This document shows positions 31,472-39,170 of a stretch of 47,977 nucleotides of DNA, one piece after another. Made by a program: the position numbers and the translations under genes. Below the pieces are notes generated by a model. The model searched no databases, had not been told where the DNA came from, and saw only the letters and a list, made by a program, of their open reading frames with translations. This stretch comes from a virus, in the IMG/VR virus record IMGVR_UViG_3300042876_000267, positions 1 to 47,977 of that record; one strand, given 5' to 3'. How positions within the stretch are numbered: position 1 is the first letter of the stretch; every line of letters starts with the position of its first letter.

Positions 31472-31764
31472 GGCTCGGCGTTGAGGTGCTGTTTGAGGAG
31501 GGCGTCCCACTGCTGGGGGTTGGCGGCGATCCACTCGCGGGCAAGGTTGCGGTAGGGGGCAGGGTTGCGGACGTTGACCGGGCGCACGTCATTGGGGACG
31601 CGGGGCGGGTGGTCGAAGTGCTCCAGGGTCCACAGGCCCTTCAGGGTGCCAATCGCAAGGAGCTGGCCGGTGGCGATTTGGCCGTGTGCGAAGGGGTCGG
31701 TCTTGCTCATGCGTGGCCTGTGAATAGAGGTGAGGCGTTGCCAGAGGTTGCTGAGAGCGTTCAT
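31468..31764 (-). CDS. Replication-operon protein of unknown function (98 aa)
   Basis: MNALSNLWQRLTSIHRPRMS... then AHGQIATGQLLAIGTLKGLW. ATG 31764 is chosen because it overlaps the preceding stop (ATGA). The C-terminus includes AREWIAANPQQWDALLKQHL, a Trp-rich helix. Fourth gene of a tightly coupled minus-strand operon. No family recognised. Confidence 0.6.
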   Translation of the reverse strand: MNALSNLWQRLTSIHRPRMSKTDPFAHGQIATGQLLAIGTLKGLWTLEHFDHPPRVPNDVRPVNVRNPAPYRNLAREWIAANPQQWDALLKQHLNAEP

Positions 31765-32204
31765 AGCCCCTGCTGCAGTTGGGCAAGGACACCGCCCGGA
31801 GCATGGCGGGGGCCGTCGTAGGCAGGAAAGCACCCTGCGGCGACCTGTTCGGCCTCGCTGAGCGGCGGCGGTGCATCCACGGGCGGGAGGCGGTGGGGGT
31901 CAACCTTGAGGCGCCAGCCCATGGGCACCGGGCCGATGGTGAGGCCGGAGGTGGAAAGGTTGGTGTAGCTGTAGACCATCCGGTGCAGGCGCATATGGAG
32001 CGGGAGTTCCTTGTGCGCTTCGGGATCCTGAACGAGCTTAGCCGCTGCCCAGGTGAGGGCGTCGTTAGTGAGTTCTTCCTTTGCCTGATCGGGGAAGGAG
32101 GCCCAGGCAAGGAGGAAGGCGGATTCGCTGAGGGGCTTGGCGAAGGGCATGAGGCCCTGAAGACCGCGCAGGGTCTCGGTGAAGTGGGCGACGGAAAGGG
32201 TCAT
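31761..32204 (-). CDS. Replication-operon helical protein
   Basis: A 147-residue helical protein (MTLSVAHFTETLRGLQGLMP... SESAFLLAWASFPDQAKEEL). Position downstream of a replication-initiator-like gene suggests a helicase loader or partner, as with lambda O and P, but no AAA+ motif is present. ATGA overlaps on both sides show co-translation. Confidence 0.6.
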   Translation of the reverse strand: MTLSVAHFTETLRGLQGLMPFAKPLSESAFLLAWASFPDQAKEELTNDALTWAAAKLVQDPEAHKELPLHMRLHRMVYSYTNLSTSGLTIGPVPMGWRLKVDPHRLPPVDAPPPLSEAEQVAAGCFPAYDGPRHAPGGVLAQLQQGL

Positions 32205-32383
32205 TCGCCTTTGACCTCCAATTGGCCTTGGGGAATTGGTTCGATGTACATCCAGCCAGATTTGCCGTAGTCCGGGACATAACGTCCCAACAGCAACCCG
32301 TCGTTTGTCAAAGCGACAAGCAGTGGAACGCCGCTTTCATCACTGGCTGGGACACAAGTGATCTGAACAACCTTGCGAGTCAT
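32201..32383 (-). CDS. Small beta protein in replication operon (60 aa)
   Basis: MTRKVVQITCVPASDESGVP... ending IPQGQLEVKGE, an all-beta pattern of the kind that binds nucleic acid or protein edges. Its ATG overlaps the stop of the initiator-like gene and its stop overlaps the next start. No family recognised. Confidence 0.65.
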   Translation of the reverse strand: MTRKVVQITCVPASDESGVPLLVALTNDGLLLGRYVPDYGKSGWMYIEPIPQGQLEVKGE

Positions 32384-33309
32384 GCGATCCCCCGAGCGGC
32401 GAACATGGCCAGCACCCTGTCGGCGGCCTGATCGGTCGCGGACTTGCGGGGGCCACCGCCGGGGCGACCAGCGGGGCGGGTGTCGTACTTCTGCCAGTTG
32501 GCGAAGGTGATCGACCCCCACCCGTTCTGGATGCCGCCGTCCAGTTGCTCGCGGACGGCCTCCATGCCGCCGTCAGGATGGCGCCAGATGCGCTCCAGAG
32601 CCCCTGTGAGGCAGTTCCAGGCTTGCTGCGTACGTTGACCCCCTTTGACCTCCCAGAAGGCCCTCAGGGGCGCTTCTACGGGCAGGAGGCTGGCGGGTAT
32701 GTCTTCGGTGGTGGGTTCGAAGGCTGGTGGTTTGGCCATGCGGCGCTTGGGTGATGGTGCAGGGTCCGGCCGTTGCGGTTGCGGATCCGCAGCAACCTTA
32801 CCACCAGAGCATGAACTAGGCCAATCCCATCCCAGCACGTCCCCCCCCTGGGGGGGTAAGGGGGGTTCTTGGTCTTCTCTTGTTGGTGTTCTCTCTATTG
32901 ATCTTCTTATGGGGCCTGGAAAACCACTGGTGGATTTTCCACCACAGGCTTTCCCACCATCGGGTTCCCCACCGCTGGCCTCAGGCTCCTCGATCAGGCA
33001 GGGGTCATCGCAGAAGTGGAGCCCGCCAGGGAGGAACTGGCCGTTGGGGCCAATGACCCGCTCCGTGGCGAGGTAGCCAAGCTGCCGGAGTTCCTCCATC
33101 CCTGTCCGCACGGCGCTGTCCCCGTCCGTGCTGTTGCGGATGAACCACTCCCTGTTGAAGCGGAAGCCTGGCCCGTGGCTAAGAGCCCCGGCGAGGATCC
33201 CCTTCGCCTTCCAGCTCAGGCGCGGGTCGCGCAGGGCTGCGTTGGCGATCATGGTGAAGTGACCGTCAGCGCGGCGTGATGCGCGGGCGGTCGCGTTGGT
33301 CTGGGTCAT
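32380..33309 (-). CDS. Replication initiator / O-like protein with winged helix
   Basis: A 309-residue protein. The N-terminal 100 residues match the phage replication-protein winged helix: FTMIANAALRDPRLSWKAKG, then a two-helix unit and MEELRQLGYLATERV. A Pro-rich linker (about 120-195) leads to a C-terminal domain with LRAFWEVKGGQRTQQAW and GWGSITFANWQKYDTRP, resembling DnaD/O-type C-termini. It would bind the phage origin and recruit replication proteins. It is divergent from the repressor-like gene 33556 across a palindrome-rich spacer. Confidence 0.75.
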   Translation of the reverse strand: MTQTNATARASRRADGHFTMIANAALRDPRLSWKAKGILAGALSHGPGFRFNREWFIRNSTDGDSAVRTGMEELRQLGYLATERVIGPNGQFLPGGLHFCDDPCLIEEPEASGGEPDGGKACGGKSTSGFPGPIRRSIERTPTREDQEPPLPPQGGDVLGWDWPSSCSGGKVAADPQPQRPDPAPSPKRRMAKPPAFEPTTEDIPASLLPVEAPLRAFWEVKGGQRTQQAWNCLTGALERIWRHPDGGMEAVREQLDGGIQNGWGSITFANWQKYDTRPAGRPGGGPRKSATDQAADRVLAMFAARGIA

Positions 33310-33351
33310 GTAGATTCCGTGTGGGTGCTCAGCCCGTGCGTTACTTGGATT

Positions 33352-33525
33352 GCCCCGGTTCCCCCCGGGGCTTTCTGCTGCGCGTTTGCAGCAGCCTCAG
33401 CCTACGCGGTTCCACAACCCTGTCACTCGTGTGACACCTGTTTGGAACCGGTACACCATCGCGGCGTCATGTAGGTAGCCGTACGGACCACTTGTGTTCT
33501 GCGCCACAGCAGTACACCGTATGGT
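33352..33525. promoter_or_regulatory. Switch region: stacked hairpins and concentric operator-like dyad
   Basis: Seen in order: stem GCCCCGG/CCGGGGC followed by TTT (33352-33374); perfect stem CTGCTGC/GCAGCAG (33375-33394); and a concentric double dyad, outer CGGTTCCA/TGGAACCG (33407-33414, 33443-33450) around inner TGTCAC/GTGACA (33421-33436), all sharing one centre. CCGTACGG lies at 33479-33486 and TATGGT at 33520-33525. The 246-nt spacer separates divergent initiator and repressor-like genes, the layout of a lysogeny switch. Confidence 0.6.
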
Positions 33526-33555
33526 GGGGGACCACCGGCCTATGCGCCCTTAGCG

Positions 33556-34398
33556 ATGGACCCCAGCACCACCGGATCCCGCATCATGCGGCGCAGGCGT
33601 TCTGCCCTTGCTGAAGCACCACCCGAGGCCCAGCAGGTGACGGTGACAGCACCACGGCGGATCGCTGTTGCAAAGCGGATGAGCAACGGCCGGGCGCACT
33701 TCGCCAGTGTCCTCAACTGGTGGCTTGCCAAGTGCGGCTACAGCCATGCCCAGATCGGGGCGTTGGCGGACTGGTCACTGGGGCACGATGACTGGCTCAT
33801 CAGCAGCCAGATCAGCCACCTCCGCAACAACCACGTCCGCCAGCCGTCCTTCATCAACCTCGAAGCTCTGGGCGCCGTCAACGAGGCCCTGGCCATGTGG
33901 CACACCCAAGGCCCCCGGGAGACGTTCCACCGCTACGGGCCGTTTGGCAACGCGATCCTCACGGAGGAGCTTCTGGACCGTGGCCAGTGCCTCAAGCACC
34001 CCAAGACGGACCAGCCCCTCGACTTCGCGGGCTTCTGTGAGCTGTTCGTCGGTCGCATCAAGCTGCCCTATGCCAGCAGCGTCAACCTGTCAGGCCATGA
34101 AGCGCGGCGCCTGAGCGAGGAGCTGGGCGTGTTGCTGGATCAGCTTGCGGCCGAAACCGGCCTGAGCCCCCGCGATGCGATCACCGAAATGCTACGGCAC
34201 TACCCAGTCGATGACAAGACGCGGGTGACGCGGCTGCGGTCGGTGCTGCTGGGGATGGAGGTCTACAGCCAGTCGCAGGTCGAAACCGAGCTGTTCGCCA
34301 TCAGTGAGCTGGTGGCAGGGTTGCGGGGGCTTCCGGCAGGGAGCTACGGGCCGCAGGAGCTGTTCGCTGAATTGACCAGTCACCGGCAGCGGACCTGA
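33556..34398 (+). CDS. Repressor-like DNA-binding protein (lysogeny regulator candidate)
   Basis: A 280-residue protein. Residues 50-112 (FASVLNWWLAKCGYSHAQIG, then LISSQISHLRNNHVRQP) form an XRE-like helix-turn-helix. The middle (about 140-175, with DFAGFCELFVGRIKLPY) and the C-terminal AEVL-type helices match a family I associate with cyanobacteria and their phages, ending in a segment YPVDDKTRVTRLRSVLLGME. Position beside the divergent replication operon and recombinase suggests the phage repressor. It has no Ser-Lys peptidase, so it is not a self-cleaving CI. Confidence 0.6.
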   Translation: MDPSTTGSRIMRRRRSALAEAPPEAQQVTVTAPRRIAVAKRMSNGRAHFASVLNWWLAKCGYSHAQIGALADWSLGHDDWLISSQISHLRNNHVRQPSFINLEALGAVNEALAMWHTQGPRETFHRYGPFGNAILTEELLDRGQCLKHPKTDQPLDFAGFCELFVGRIKLPYASSVNLSGHEARRLSEELGVLLDQLAAETGLSPRDAITEMLRHYPVDDKTRVTRLRSVLLGMEVYSQSQVETELFAISELVAGLRGLPAGSYGPQELFAELTSHRQRT

Positions 34399-34552
34399 CG
34401 GCAGTGAAGCCGTGGCGGCCGCCGATGCGGACCTGCACCTCGTCGAACACGTCCTGTTGCGTGATCATCCGCCAAGCGCGGTCGGCGGCCTGGACGGTGG
34501 CTACGTAGATCACGGGAGTGGCCATCAGGAGTGCGGTGGTCGTGAGGATCAC
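34301..34552 (-). CDS. Small protein with hydrophobic N-terminus, convergent to repressor gene
   Basis: MILTTTALLMATPVIYVATV, then AADRAWRMITQQDVFDEVQV and GRHGFTAVRSAAGDW, 83 residues. The first 23 residues could be a signal peptide; a start at Met10 would remove most of it. It overlaps the last 98 nt of the repressor-like gene in antisense. A small envelope protein made in the lysogen would suit superinfection exclusion, but this is only inference. Confidence 0.4.
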   Translation of the reverse strand: MILTTTALLMATPVIYVATVQAADRAWRMITQQDVFDEVQVRIGGRHGFTAVRSAAGDWSIQRTAPAARSSLPEAPATLPPAH

Positions 34553-34645
34553 GGGTGAAGTGCAGCAGATATGCAGCTTTAGAGCGGCTTAAGCATTTCT
34601 GCCTAGGACTGTTGCGATCTGTTTCTGCCGATGGCAGCGGGCCTA

Positions 34646-34691
34646 CTGTTGCACGTCTGCAGCAGCCGCAGGGTGCCGCGCATAGTACGAT
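34646..34691 (+). promoter_or_regulatory. Second copy of CTGYTGCRCGTYTGCAGCAG element and TACGAT
   Basis: Bases 34646-34665 match 33375-33394 at 17 of 20 positions. TACGAT at 34686-34691 could be a -10 for the recombination operon. Shared sequence before two separate operons suggests a common regulator. Confidence 0.45.
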
Positions 34692-34733
34692 GGTGCAACG
34701 GGCGAGAGCCCAGCACCATCACCCCTGAAGACC

Positions 34734-35579
34734 ATGACGAACTTGACGCCAGAGCAGCTAGAGCGCCGGCCAAGGGCCACCAAGCCGCCGGAAGCACCGG
34801 CACGCCGGATCCCACACCTTGATGCCGTCGTCACGGCAGAGGACGTGAGCACCAAGGGCGCCGGCAACTACAAGGCCGATTACGTCAACTGGTGCCGCAC
34901 CGCGCACCTCCTTCGCCAGCACGCCCCGGACTGGCAGTTCCACCTCCGCAAGGCTCCCAACGGCGGTCACGTCTGGGAGGCCCCCAACGGCACCGGCTAC
35001 GTGGTCGGCTACTTCACCGATCCCAATGGCGAGCCCACTGCCGACTTCCCGCAGGCCGTGATGGGCAACAAGAACGACGCGATCCCCGTTGCTCGCATCG
35101 ATGCCCGCGACATCACCGACACCCACCGCCGCTGCCTCTGCACTGCTGCTGCCGCCACCTTCGGGCTGGCATGGCAACTGTGGGCACGGGAGCCGCTTGA
35201 GGATCCGCACCAGGCGCCTGAGCGTCAGCGAGTGACGCGCCAGCAGGCGGCTGCCTCTGTGGAAATGACCATTGACGAATTGCAGATGGAGGCCATCAGG
35301 GCTGCCAAGCGGTCGGGCTTGACCGGCATGGGCGTCGAAGCCCTGCGGCGTTCGCTGGCCAAGGGCACTAACGGCTGGGCCAACGTGCCGGAGAAGTTCA
35401 TGTATGCCCTGATTGAACAGGGGGTCAAGCCGGAGAACGTGGAGAAGTTCAACGCGGAAGGCGAAGCCCTGCGCGACCGTGCCATTGAGGAGTCGGCGCC
35501 CGAGGAGGAGCCGGCGTCTCATGCGGTGGGCCTTGCCGACCGCGACACCCTCGCGGCCTTGGCTCGGGGGGCAGCGTGA
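34734..35579 (+). CDS. Single-strand annealing protein (Sak3/DUF1071-like)
   Basis: A 281-residue protein matching the DUF1071/Sak3 annealing group: YKADYVNWCRTAHLLRQHAP, then the key stretch VMGNKNDAIPVARIDARDIT and HRRCLCTAAAATFGLAWQLW (residues 109-150), equivalent to the LPVMD...DIN-x-A-x-QRCL-x-KA-x-A-x-GLGL pattern. The C-terminal part is helical and acidic. These proteins anneal complementary ssDNA with SSB during phage recombination and replication. SSB and RusA follow in the same operon. Confidence 0.75.
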   Translation: MTNLTPEQLERRPRATKPPEAPARRIPHLDAVVTAEDVSTKGAGNYKADYVNWCRTAHLLRQHAPDWQFHLRKAPNGGHVWEAPNGTGYVVGYFTDPNGEPTADFPQAVMGNKNDAIPVARIDARDITDTHRRCLCTAAAATFGLAWQLWAREPLEDPHQAPERQRVTRQQAAASVEMTIDELQMEAIRAAKRSGLTGMGVEALRRSLAKGTNGWANVPEKFMYALIEQGVKPENVEKFNAEGEALRDRAIEESAPEEEPASHAVGLADRDTLAALARGAA

Positions 35580-35650
35580 TCATTCTCATGGCCGTTGTCT
35601 TGGCCTTTGTCTGGATTCTTCTGACCCTCCTCATCTTCTCCGAACCATGA
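35576..35650 (+). CDS. 24-residue transmembrane micropeptide
   Basis: GTG to TGA encodes MIILMAVVLAFVWILLTLLI plus FSEP, a single membrane span. The GTG overlaps the annealing-protein stop (GTGA) and its TGA overlaps the SSB ATG (ATGA), so it may exist partly to couple translation to SSB. Very short, but both junctions are the phage's standard overlap type. Confidence 0.5.
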   Translation: MIILMAVVLAFVWILLTLLIFSEP

Positions 35651-36036
35651 ACAACATCACCCTTGTCGGCCGCTGCGGCGCTGATCCCGAAGTCCGCTAT
35701 CTGGAGTCTGGTAAGGTCGTGGCTGAACTTAGGCTCGCCGTCAACCGTCGCAGCCGTGACGAAGAACCGGATTGGTTCAACCTCAAGATCTGGGACAAGC
35801 AAGCCCAGGTGGCTGCCGACTACGTGCGGAAGGGCAGCCTGATTGGTGTGATCGGCCGGCTGGAAATGGAGAAGTGGACGGATCGCGCCAGCGGGGAGCA
35901 GCGCAGCAAGCCGGTGGTTGTGGTCGGCCGCCTTGAACTGCTGGGGCCAAAGCCTGAGCTTGGCGGTGCGTCCCGTGCGACGGCTACTGCCAAAGCCGCT
36001 GGGCGGTTTGCTGACGACGAAGAACCACCGTTTTGA
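35647..36036 (+). CDS. ssb: Single-stranded DNA-binding protein
   Basis: A 129-residue OB-fold protein: MNNITLVGRCGADPEVRYLE, FNLKIWDKQAQVAADYVRKG, VIGRLEMEKW. It ends in the acidic tip DDEEPPF, the hook that recruits partner proteins in bacterial SSBs. It protects replication ssDNA and works with the adjacent annealing protein. ATG 35647 is the start because it begins the canonical MNN-x-(T/L)-L-x-GR motif. Confidence 0.95.
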   Translation: MNNITLVGRCGADPEVRYLESGKVVAELRLAVNRRSRDEEPDWFNLKIWDKQAQVAADYVRKGSLIGVIGRLEMEKWTDRASGEQRSKPVVVVGRLELLGPKPELGGASRATATAKAAGRFADDEEPPF

Positions 36037-36479
36037 TGCACACCATCCGCGTAGACGGAATTGAGCCTGCCCCGCAAGGCAGCAAGCGGGCCATTGCCCT
36101 CCGCAAGGGGGGCTCTTTCACTGGCAAGGTGGCATTGCTGGAATCCTCCGCAGGCGTCAAGCCATGGCGCGAGGCCGTACGGCAGGAGGTGATCCGCAGC
36201 GGGCTGGCGCTGCTGGAGGTGCCTGTGGGGCTGTCGGTGGAGTTCAGGCTCACCCGGCCCCGCTCACACCACACCAGCAAGGGGGCGCTGAAAAAGGGAG
36301 CGCCACGGCATCACCGCAGCAAGCCCGACACCGACAAGCTGCTGCGCTCCACCTTCGACGGGCTGACCGGTGCCGCGTTCAAGGATGACTCGCAGGTAAT
36401 GATGGTGTCGGCCGTGAAGCGGTACTGCGAGGCAGGGGAGCGGCCAGGGGCGATCATCATGATCTGGGCGCTGGATTAA
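36036..36479 (+). CDS. rusA: RusA-like Holliday junction resolvase
   Basis: A 147-residue nuclease. It has the RusA signatures PAPQGSKRA near the N-terminus, KPWREAVR (42-49), then KPDTDKLLRSTFDGLTG (96-112) and DDSQV (117-121); Asp98, Asp100 and Asp117/118 are the expected metal ligands. It cleaves four-way junctions and so completes the recombination cassette with the annealing protein and SSB. Its ATG overlaps the SSB stop (TGATG). Confidence 0.9.
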   Translation: MHTIRVDGIEPAPQGSKRAIALRKGGSFTGKVALLESSAGVKPWREAVRQEVIRSGLALLEVPVGLSVEFRLTRPRSHHTSKGALKKGAPRHHRSKPDTDKLLRSTFDGLTGAAFKDDSQVMMVSAVKRYCEAGERPGAIIMIWALD

Positions 36480-36492
36480 GCGCATACAGCAA

Positions 36493-36513
36493 AGCCCCCG
36501 GAGACCGAGGGCT
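36493..36513 (-). terminator. Terminator-like hairpin, better oriented on minus strand
   Basis: AGCCC...GGGCT stem; on the minus strand it is followed by TTT, on the plus strand only by AAGCC. It lies just after rusA. It may end rusA transcription weakly, or stop a minus-strand transcript coming from the 36.5-36.9 kb interval. Confidence 0.45.
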
Positions 36514-36890
36514 AAGCCTTGCACCATCGCCCACGGCGCAGTGCCGGGAGCCATGAGACTTCCCGGCACCACCCGGGTGAGTCGATTGAACTCTAACAGC
36601 ATGGGCGCATCGCTCAAGATGGGCGACCGCCTCAGGGCAAAGCCCGAGCATCAGGTCAGCAGCGGTCAGGTCGAGGCGCCCCAGGCGCACGTTGGTGATG
36701 GTGGTCATGGCGGAAGGTCATGGTGGTGGAGCGGTGGCGGGTCAGGTGGCCGCCTGATCTGCGTATAACGATACTGTATTAGCGCAAGCCACAGCGCTGC
36801 AATTGTCAAACCGCAACGCTCATGCCGTAAAATGTGATAGGGCCGCGCGGTGGAACGCCGGCCCCGTGATCAACCCGTAGCGGCAGGCTG
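36514..36890. other. Non-coding interval before HNH gene
   Basis: No well-supported gene. A minus-strand frame begins at 36708 (MTTITNVRLGRLDLTAADLM...) and looks plausible for about 36 residues, then loses protein character as it enters the terminator. The right end carries the HNH promoter and a leader hairpin GGGCCG/CGGCCC (36840-36864). Confidence 0.4.
36803..36833 (+). promoter_or_regulatory. Putative promoter for HNH gene
   Basis: TTGTCA (36803-36808) and TAAAAT (36828-36833) with a 19-bp spacer, 57 nt before ATG 36891. A private promoter is typical of free-standing endonuclease genes. Confidence 0.4.
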
Positions 36891-37613
36891 ATGGAAGGAT
36901 TATCGCAGACGGCTTTGGCACGGCTAGAGCCGCGTCCCTGGACTGACAAGGATCAACAGCAAGCCGAACTGCTGCAATCGCATGGCTATTCCTACTTAGC
37001 CATTAGCGAAGCAATGGCGAGACACGTAAGCGTTGTCTATTCTCGACTTACGATCAGCTATGCAGAGCGGAAGAAACTGCAGCGCCGAGCGTCACGAAAG
37101 CCAAACCCTCCTAGGCAGCTCAGCAAATGTCCCTGCGATCCCAAGTTAAAAAGACAGAGGTATCGCGCTTCAGATCTTCGCTACAGAGAAGCAAATCGCG
37201 AGAGGATCCGGCAGAAGGTCCGCGAATGGCAAAAGAAGAACCCGGATAAAGTGTCTGAGCAAAACCGACGCAGAAGCGCAATACGTAGAGCTGCTCATAA
37301 GGTGTCTTTGTCTCCTCTGACAGTTGCTCAAAAGACAGCCCAGTTTGCGCTTTTTGATAACACTTGCGCCTATTGTGGAATTGCTGACCGTTTATCGGTT
37401 GACCACATTCTGCCTCTTTCGCATGGTGGCTTAGACGAACTCAAGAACGTCGTTCCAGCTTGCCCCACTTGCAACAGCAGCAAAAGTGCCCGTCCGGTTG
37501 AGGAGTGGTACCGTCAGCAGCCTTTCTTTTCCGAAGCTCGCTGGCGCAAGATCCAGCGGCACTGCCCCGCTGCCGTTGCAGGCCAGCTCCCTCTGGCACT
37601 TTGCAGAACGTAA
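36891..37613 (+). CDS. HNH homing-type endonuclease
   Basis: A 240-residue protein. Residues 15-65 look like a helix-turn-helix for target recognition; 80-135 are highly basic. The C-terminus is a full HNH module: CAYC (159-162), DHILPLSHGG (171-180), then CPTCNSSK (191-198), i.e. zinc-binding Cys pairs around the His-Asn-Lys nuclease core. More AT-rich than its neighbours and flanked by its own promoter, it is probably a mobile homing endonuclease. It could also help packaging, as some phage HNH proteins do, but it is far from the terminase. Confidence 0.85.
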   Translation: MEGLSQTALARLEPRPWTDKDQQQAELLQSHGYSYLAISEAMARHVSVVYSRLTISYAERKKLQRRASRKPNPPRQLSKCPCDPKLKRQRYRASDLRYREANRERIRQKVREWQKKNPDKVSEQNRRRSAIRRAAHKVSLSPLTVAQKTAQFALFDNTCAYCGIADRLSVDHILPLSHGGLDELKNVVPACPTCNSSKSARPVEEWYRQQPFFSEARWRKIQRHCPAAVAGQLPLALCRT

Positions 37614-37623
37614 ACCGTTGCAG

Positions 37624-37652
37624 TTGCACAACAGCGCCATAGCCTGTACCAT
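37624..37652 (+). promoter_or_regulatory. Early promoter, TTGCAC-N17-TACCAT
   Basis: The -35-like TTGCAC (37624-37629) and -10-like TACCAT (37647-37652) are 17 bp apart, within GCGCCATAGCCTGTACCAT. Nearly the same sequence with the same spacing occurs at 40521-40549. Confidence 0.6.
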
Positions 37653-37697
37653 GACTGCAACGGGACAGGATCCCGCCGCACCATCACCACCACCACC

Positions 37698-38111
37698 ATG
37701 AACACCATCGCCCGCACCACGCTCCACGTCGCCCGCACCGACTGGGCGCCCCACATCGAGGCCGCTGCCCGTGCCTTGGCCGTCGCCGTCGCTGCCGTCT
37801 ACACCGCTGGCTATGTGACCGGCGCCTGGGTCCACCGGCTGAATGACCGTCTGAGCGCCCTGCTGGTCCGCAAGCCGGCCCCCTACCGCTCCCCTGCGGG
37901 GCTGCAGAAGATGTACAGCCTGATGGCCCAGCAGCTTGTTGAACGCAAGCCCACCGTCCAGCGTCAGGCTGCCGTCCCCCACCGTGCCGCCATCGCCGCC
38001 CCCCGCGTTCACCCTGCCGTTGCCCTCAAGGCTCAGGGCCTGTCGCAGCGGGCCATTGCTGCCAAGCTGGGCTGCACCCGCTACGAGGTCCGCAAGGCAC
38101 TCAAGGGCTGA
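37698..38111 (+). CDS. Membrane-anchored HTH protein
   Basis: A 137-residue protein. A hydrophobic stretch (residues 25-46, ALAVAVAAVYTAGYVTGAWV) spans the membrane. The C-terminal LKAQGLSQRAIAAKLGCTRY-EVRKAL (110-136) is a Hin/MerR-like helix-turn-helix. It could be a membrane-tethered regulator or a sensor of host state. It is first after the TTGCAC-N17-TACCAT promoter. No exact family named. Confidence 0.65.
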   Translation: MNTIARTTLHVARTDWAPHIEAAARALAVAVAAVYTAGYVTGAWVHRLNDRLSALLVRKPAPYRSPAGLQKMYSLMAQQLVERKPTVQRQAAVPHRAAIAAPRVHPAVALKAQGLSQRAIAAKLGCTRYEVRKALKG

Positions 38112-38167
38112 CCACCACGGCCCGCCGGAGCCTATCCGGCAGCACCATCACCCCATCACGACCACCC

Positions 38168-38593
38168 ATGACCGAGCAACACCGCGCCACGCCTGAGCAT
38201 TGGGCCAATATGCAGCAGATGGCCGAGGCTTTTCCGCTTTCCGGTGGAGCTGCCTGCATCCTTGAACTCCGCGCCCGCGTGGAGAGTCTCCAGCAGCAGG
38301 TCAGCGAGCTGCAGACCGCGCACAACACCGCCACGGATTGGCGTATGGAACAGGATGCGCGGCTGCGGGCGCTGGAGGCGGCGCAGCGGCCCAGCCTGAT
38401 CCCCTTGGGCTGCGATGCTTCCGCCGACTCTTTGGTGGAACGGGTGGCAAACGCGATTGGCGACAGCGACCCGGTTATTAATTAGTCAGAAGAAGCCCGC
38501 GCTGCGATTCGCGAGGTGGCTGCGTGGCTGCGGGACAGGGACGACGTTGCGCCAGCTACGGCTGACCTGCTCGACGCCGAGGCTAACGCCTGA
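38168..38593 (+). pseudogene. Coiled-coil protein gene interrupted by an in-frame amber codon
   Basis: Residues 1-105 (MTEQHRATPEHWANMQQMAE..., ILELRARVESLQQQVSELQT) end at TAG (38483-38485) after PVIN. The same frame then continues without a break as SEEARAAIREVAAWLRDRDD...LLDAEANA to TGA 38591-38593, only one base from the next gene. In this protein style a Trp commonly occurs at the position now TAG (TGG to TAG is one change). So it is either a recent nonsense mutation, suppressed or read-through translation, or a sequencing error. The full protein would be about 141 residues. Confidence 0.65.
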
Positions 38594-39169
38594 TTAGCGC
38601 CCAGACCACTCAGCCGCCTTCCGCCCTGCCGTCAGAGCCTCATGCGCCGAGCTGAGGCTCTCCTCAGCCTCCTGCAGCTCTGCCAGCGCAACGTCCGCAG
38701 CAATCACCTTCCGCCGGTCGAACCGCCGCGCTGCCTTCAGTTTCAGCTCCGTAAGCTGCCGTTTCGTCTCGACCAGGCTGCCCACGGTCTTGGTCAGGTC
38801 ATGCGCCAGCGGGTCGTGCTGCTCCATCGCCGGCTCAATTGGCGCCGTGGGCCGTGCCACCGTTGCCCTGACCACCGGCTCCTGCGTCGGCTCTGGGCAA
38901 ATAACCCGCACCTTCTTGATGAGTTGCCGCGCCTGGATCTCCCGGTACTTTTCCGCAGCGTCAGGATCGTCCCAGTTGAACGCCGGATGCAGCACCGCAT
39001 CCTCCGGCCGTGCCTCATCCACTACCGCAGCAGGCCGGATCGTCCCGTCTCGTTGCTTGATGCGCTCCAGCTCCTCCCCGGCCTCCTGGGCATCAATGCC
39101 AAACCGCATCGCATCCTCAAGCCCCTCCGCGTAGGTGTATTGCGGCCCGTGGTCGTGCTGGCTGGCCAT
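38594..39169 (-). CDS. Conserved phage protein with charged C-terminal helices
   Basis: A 191-residue protein (MASQHDHGPQYTYAEGLEDA...). It has HPAFNWDDPDAAEKYREIQA and a long C-terminal coiled coil (LVETKRQLTELKLKAARRFD onwards). The WDD-x-x-AA-x-x-YR...QARQLI pattern recurs in phage hypothetical proteins near recombination genes. A strong terminator ends one base before its start codon, so expression seems to depend on terminator read-through. Function unknown. Confidence 0.7.
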   Translation of the reverse strand: MASQHDHGPQYTYAEGLEDAMRFGIDAQEAGEELERIKQRDGTIRPAAVVDEARPEDAVLHPAFNWDDPDAAEKYREIQARQLIKKVRVICPEPTQEPVVRATVARPTAPIEPAMEQHDPLAHDLTKTVGSLVETKRQLTELKLKAARRFDRRKVIAADVALAELQEAEESLSSAHEALTAGRKAAEWSGR

Positions 39170-39170
39170 G

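Noticed and set aside
33471-33484. GTA-N8-TAC, an NtcA-type site in the switch region
   Set aside because: Such a pattern occurs about a dozen times by chance in 48 kb, and the expected -10 at about 22 nt is not convincing.
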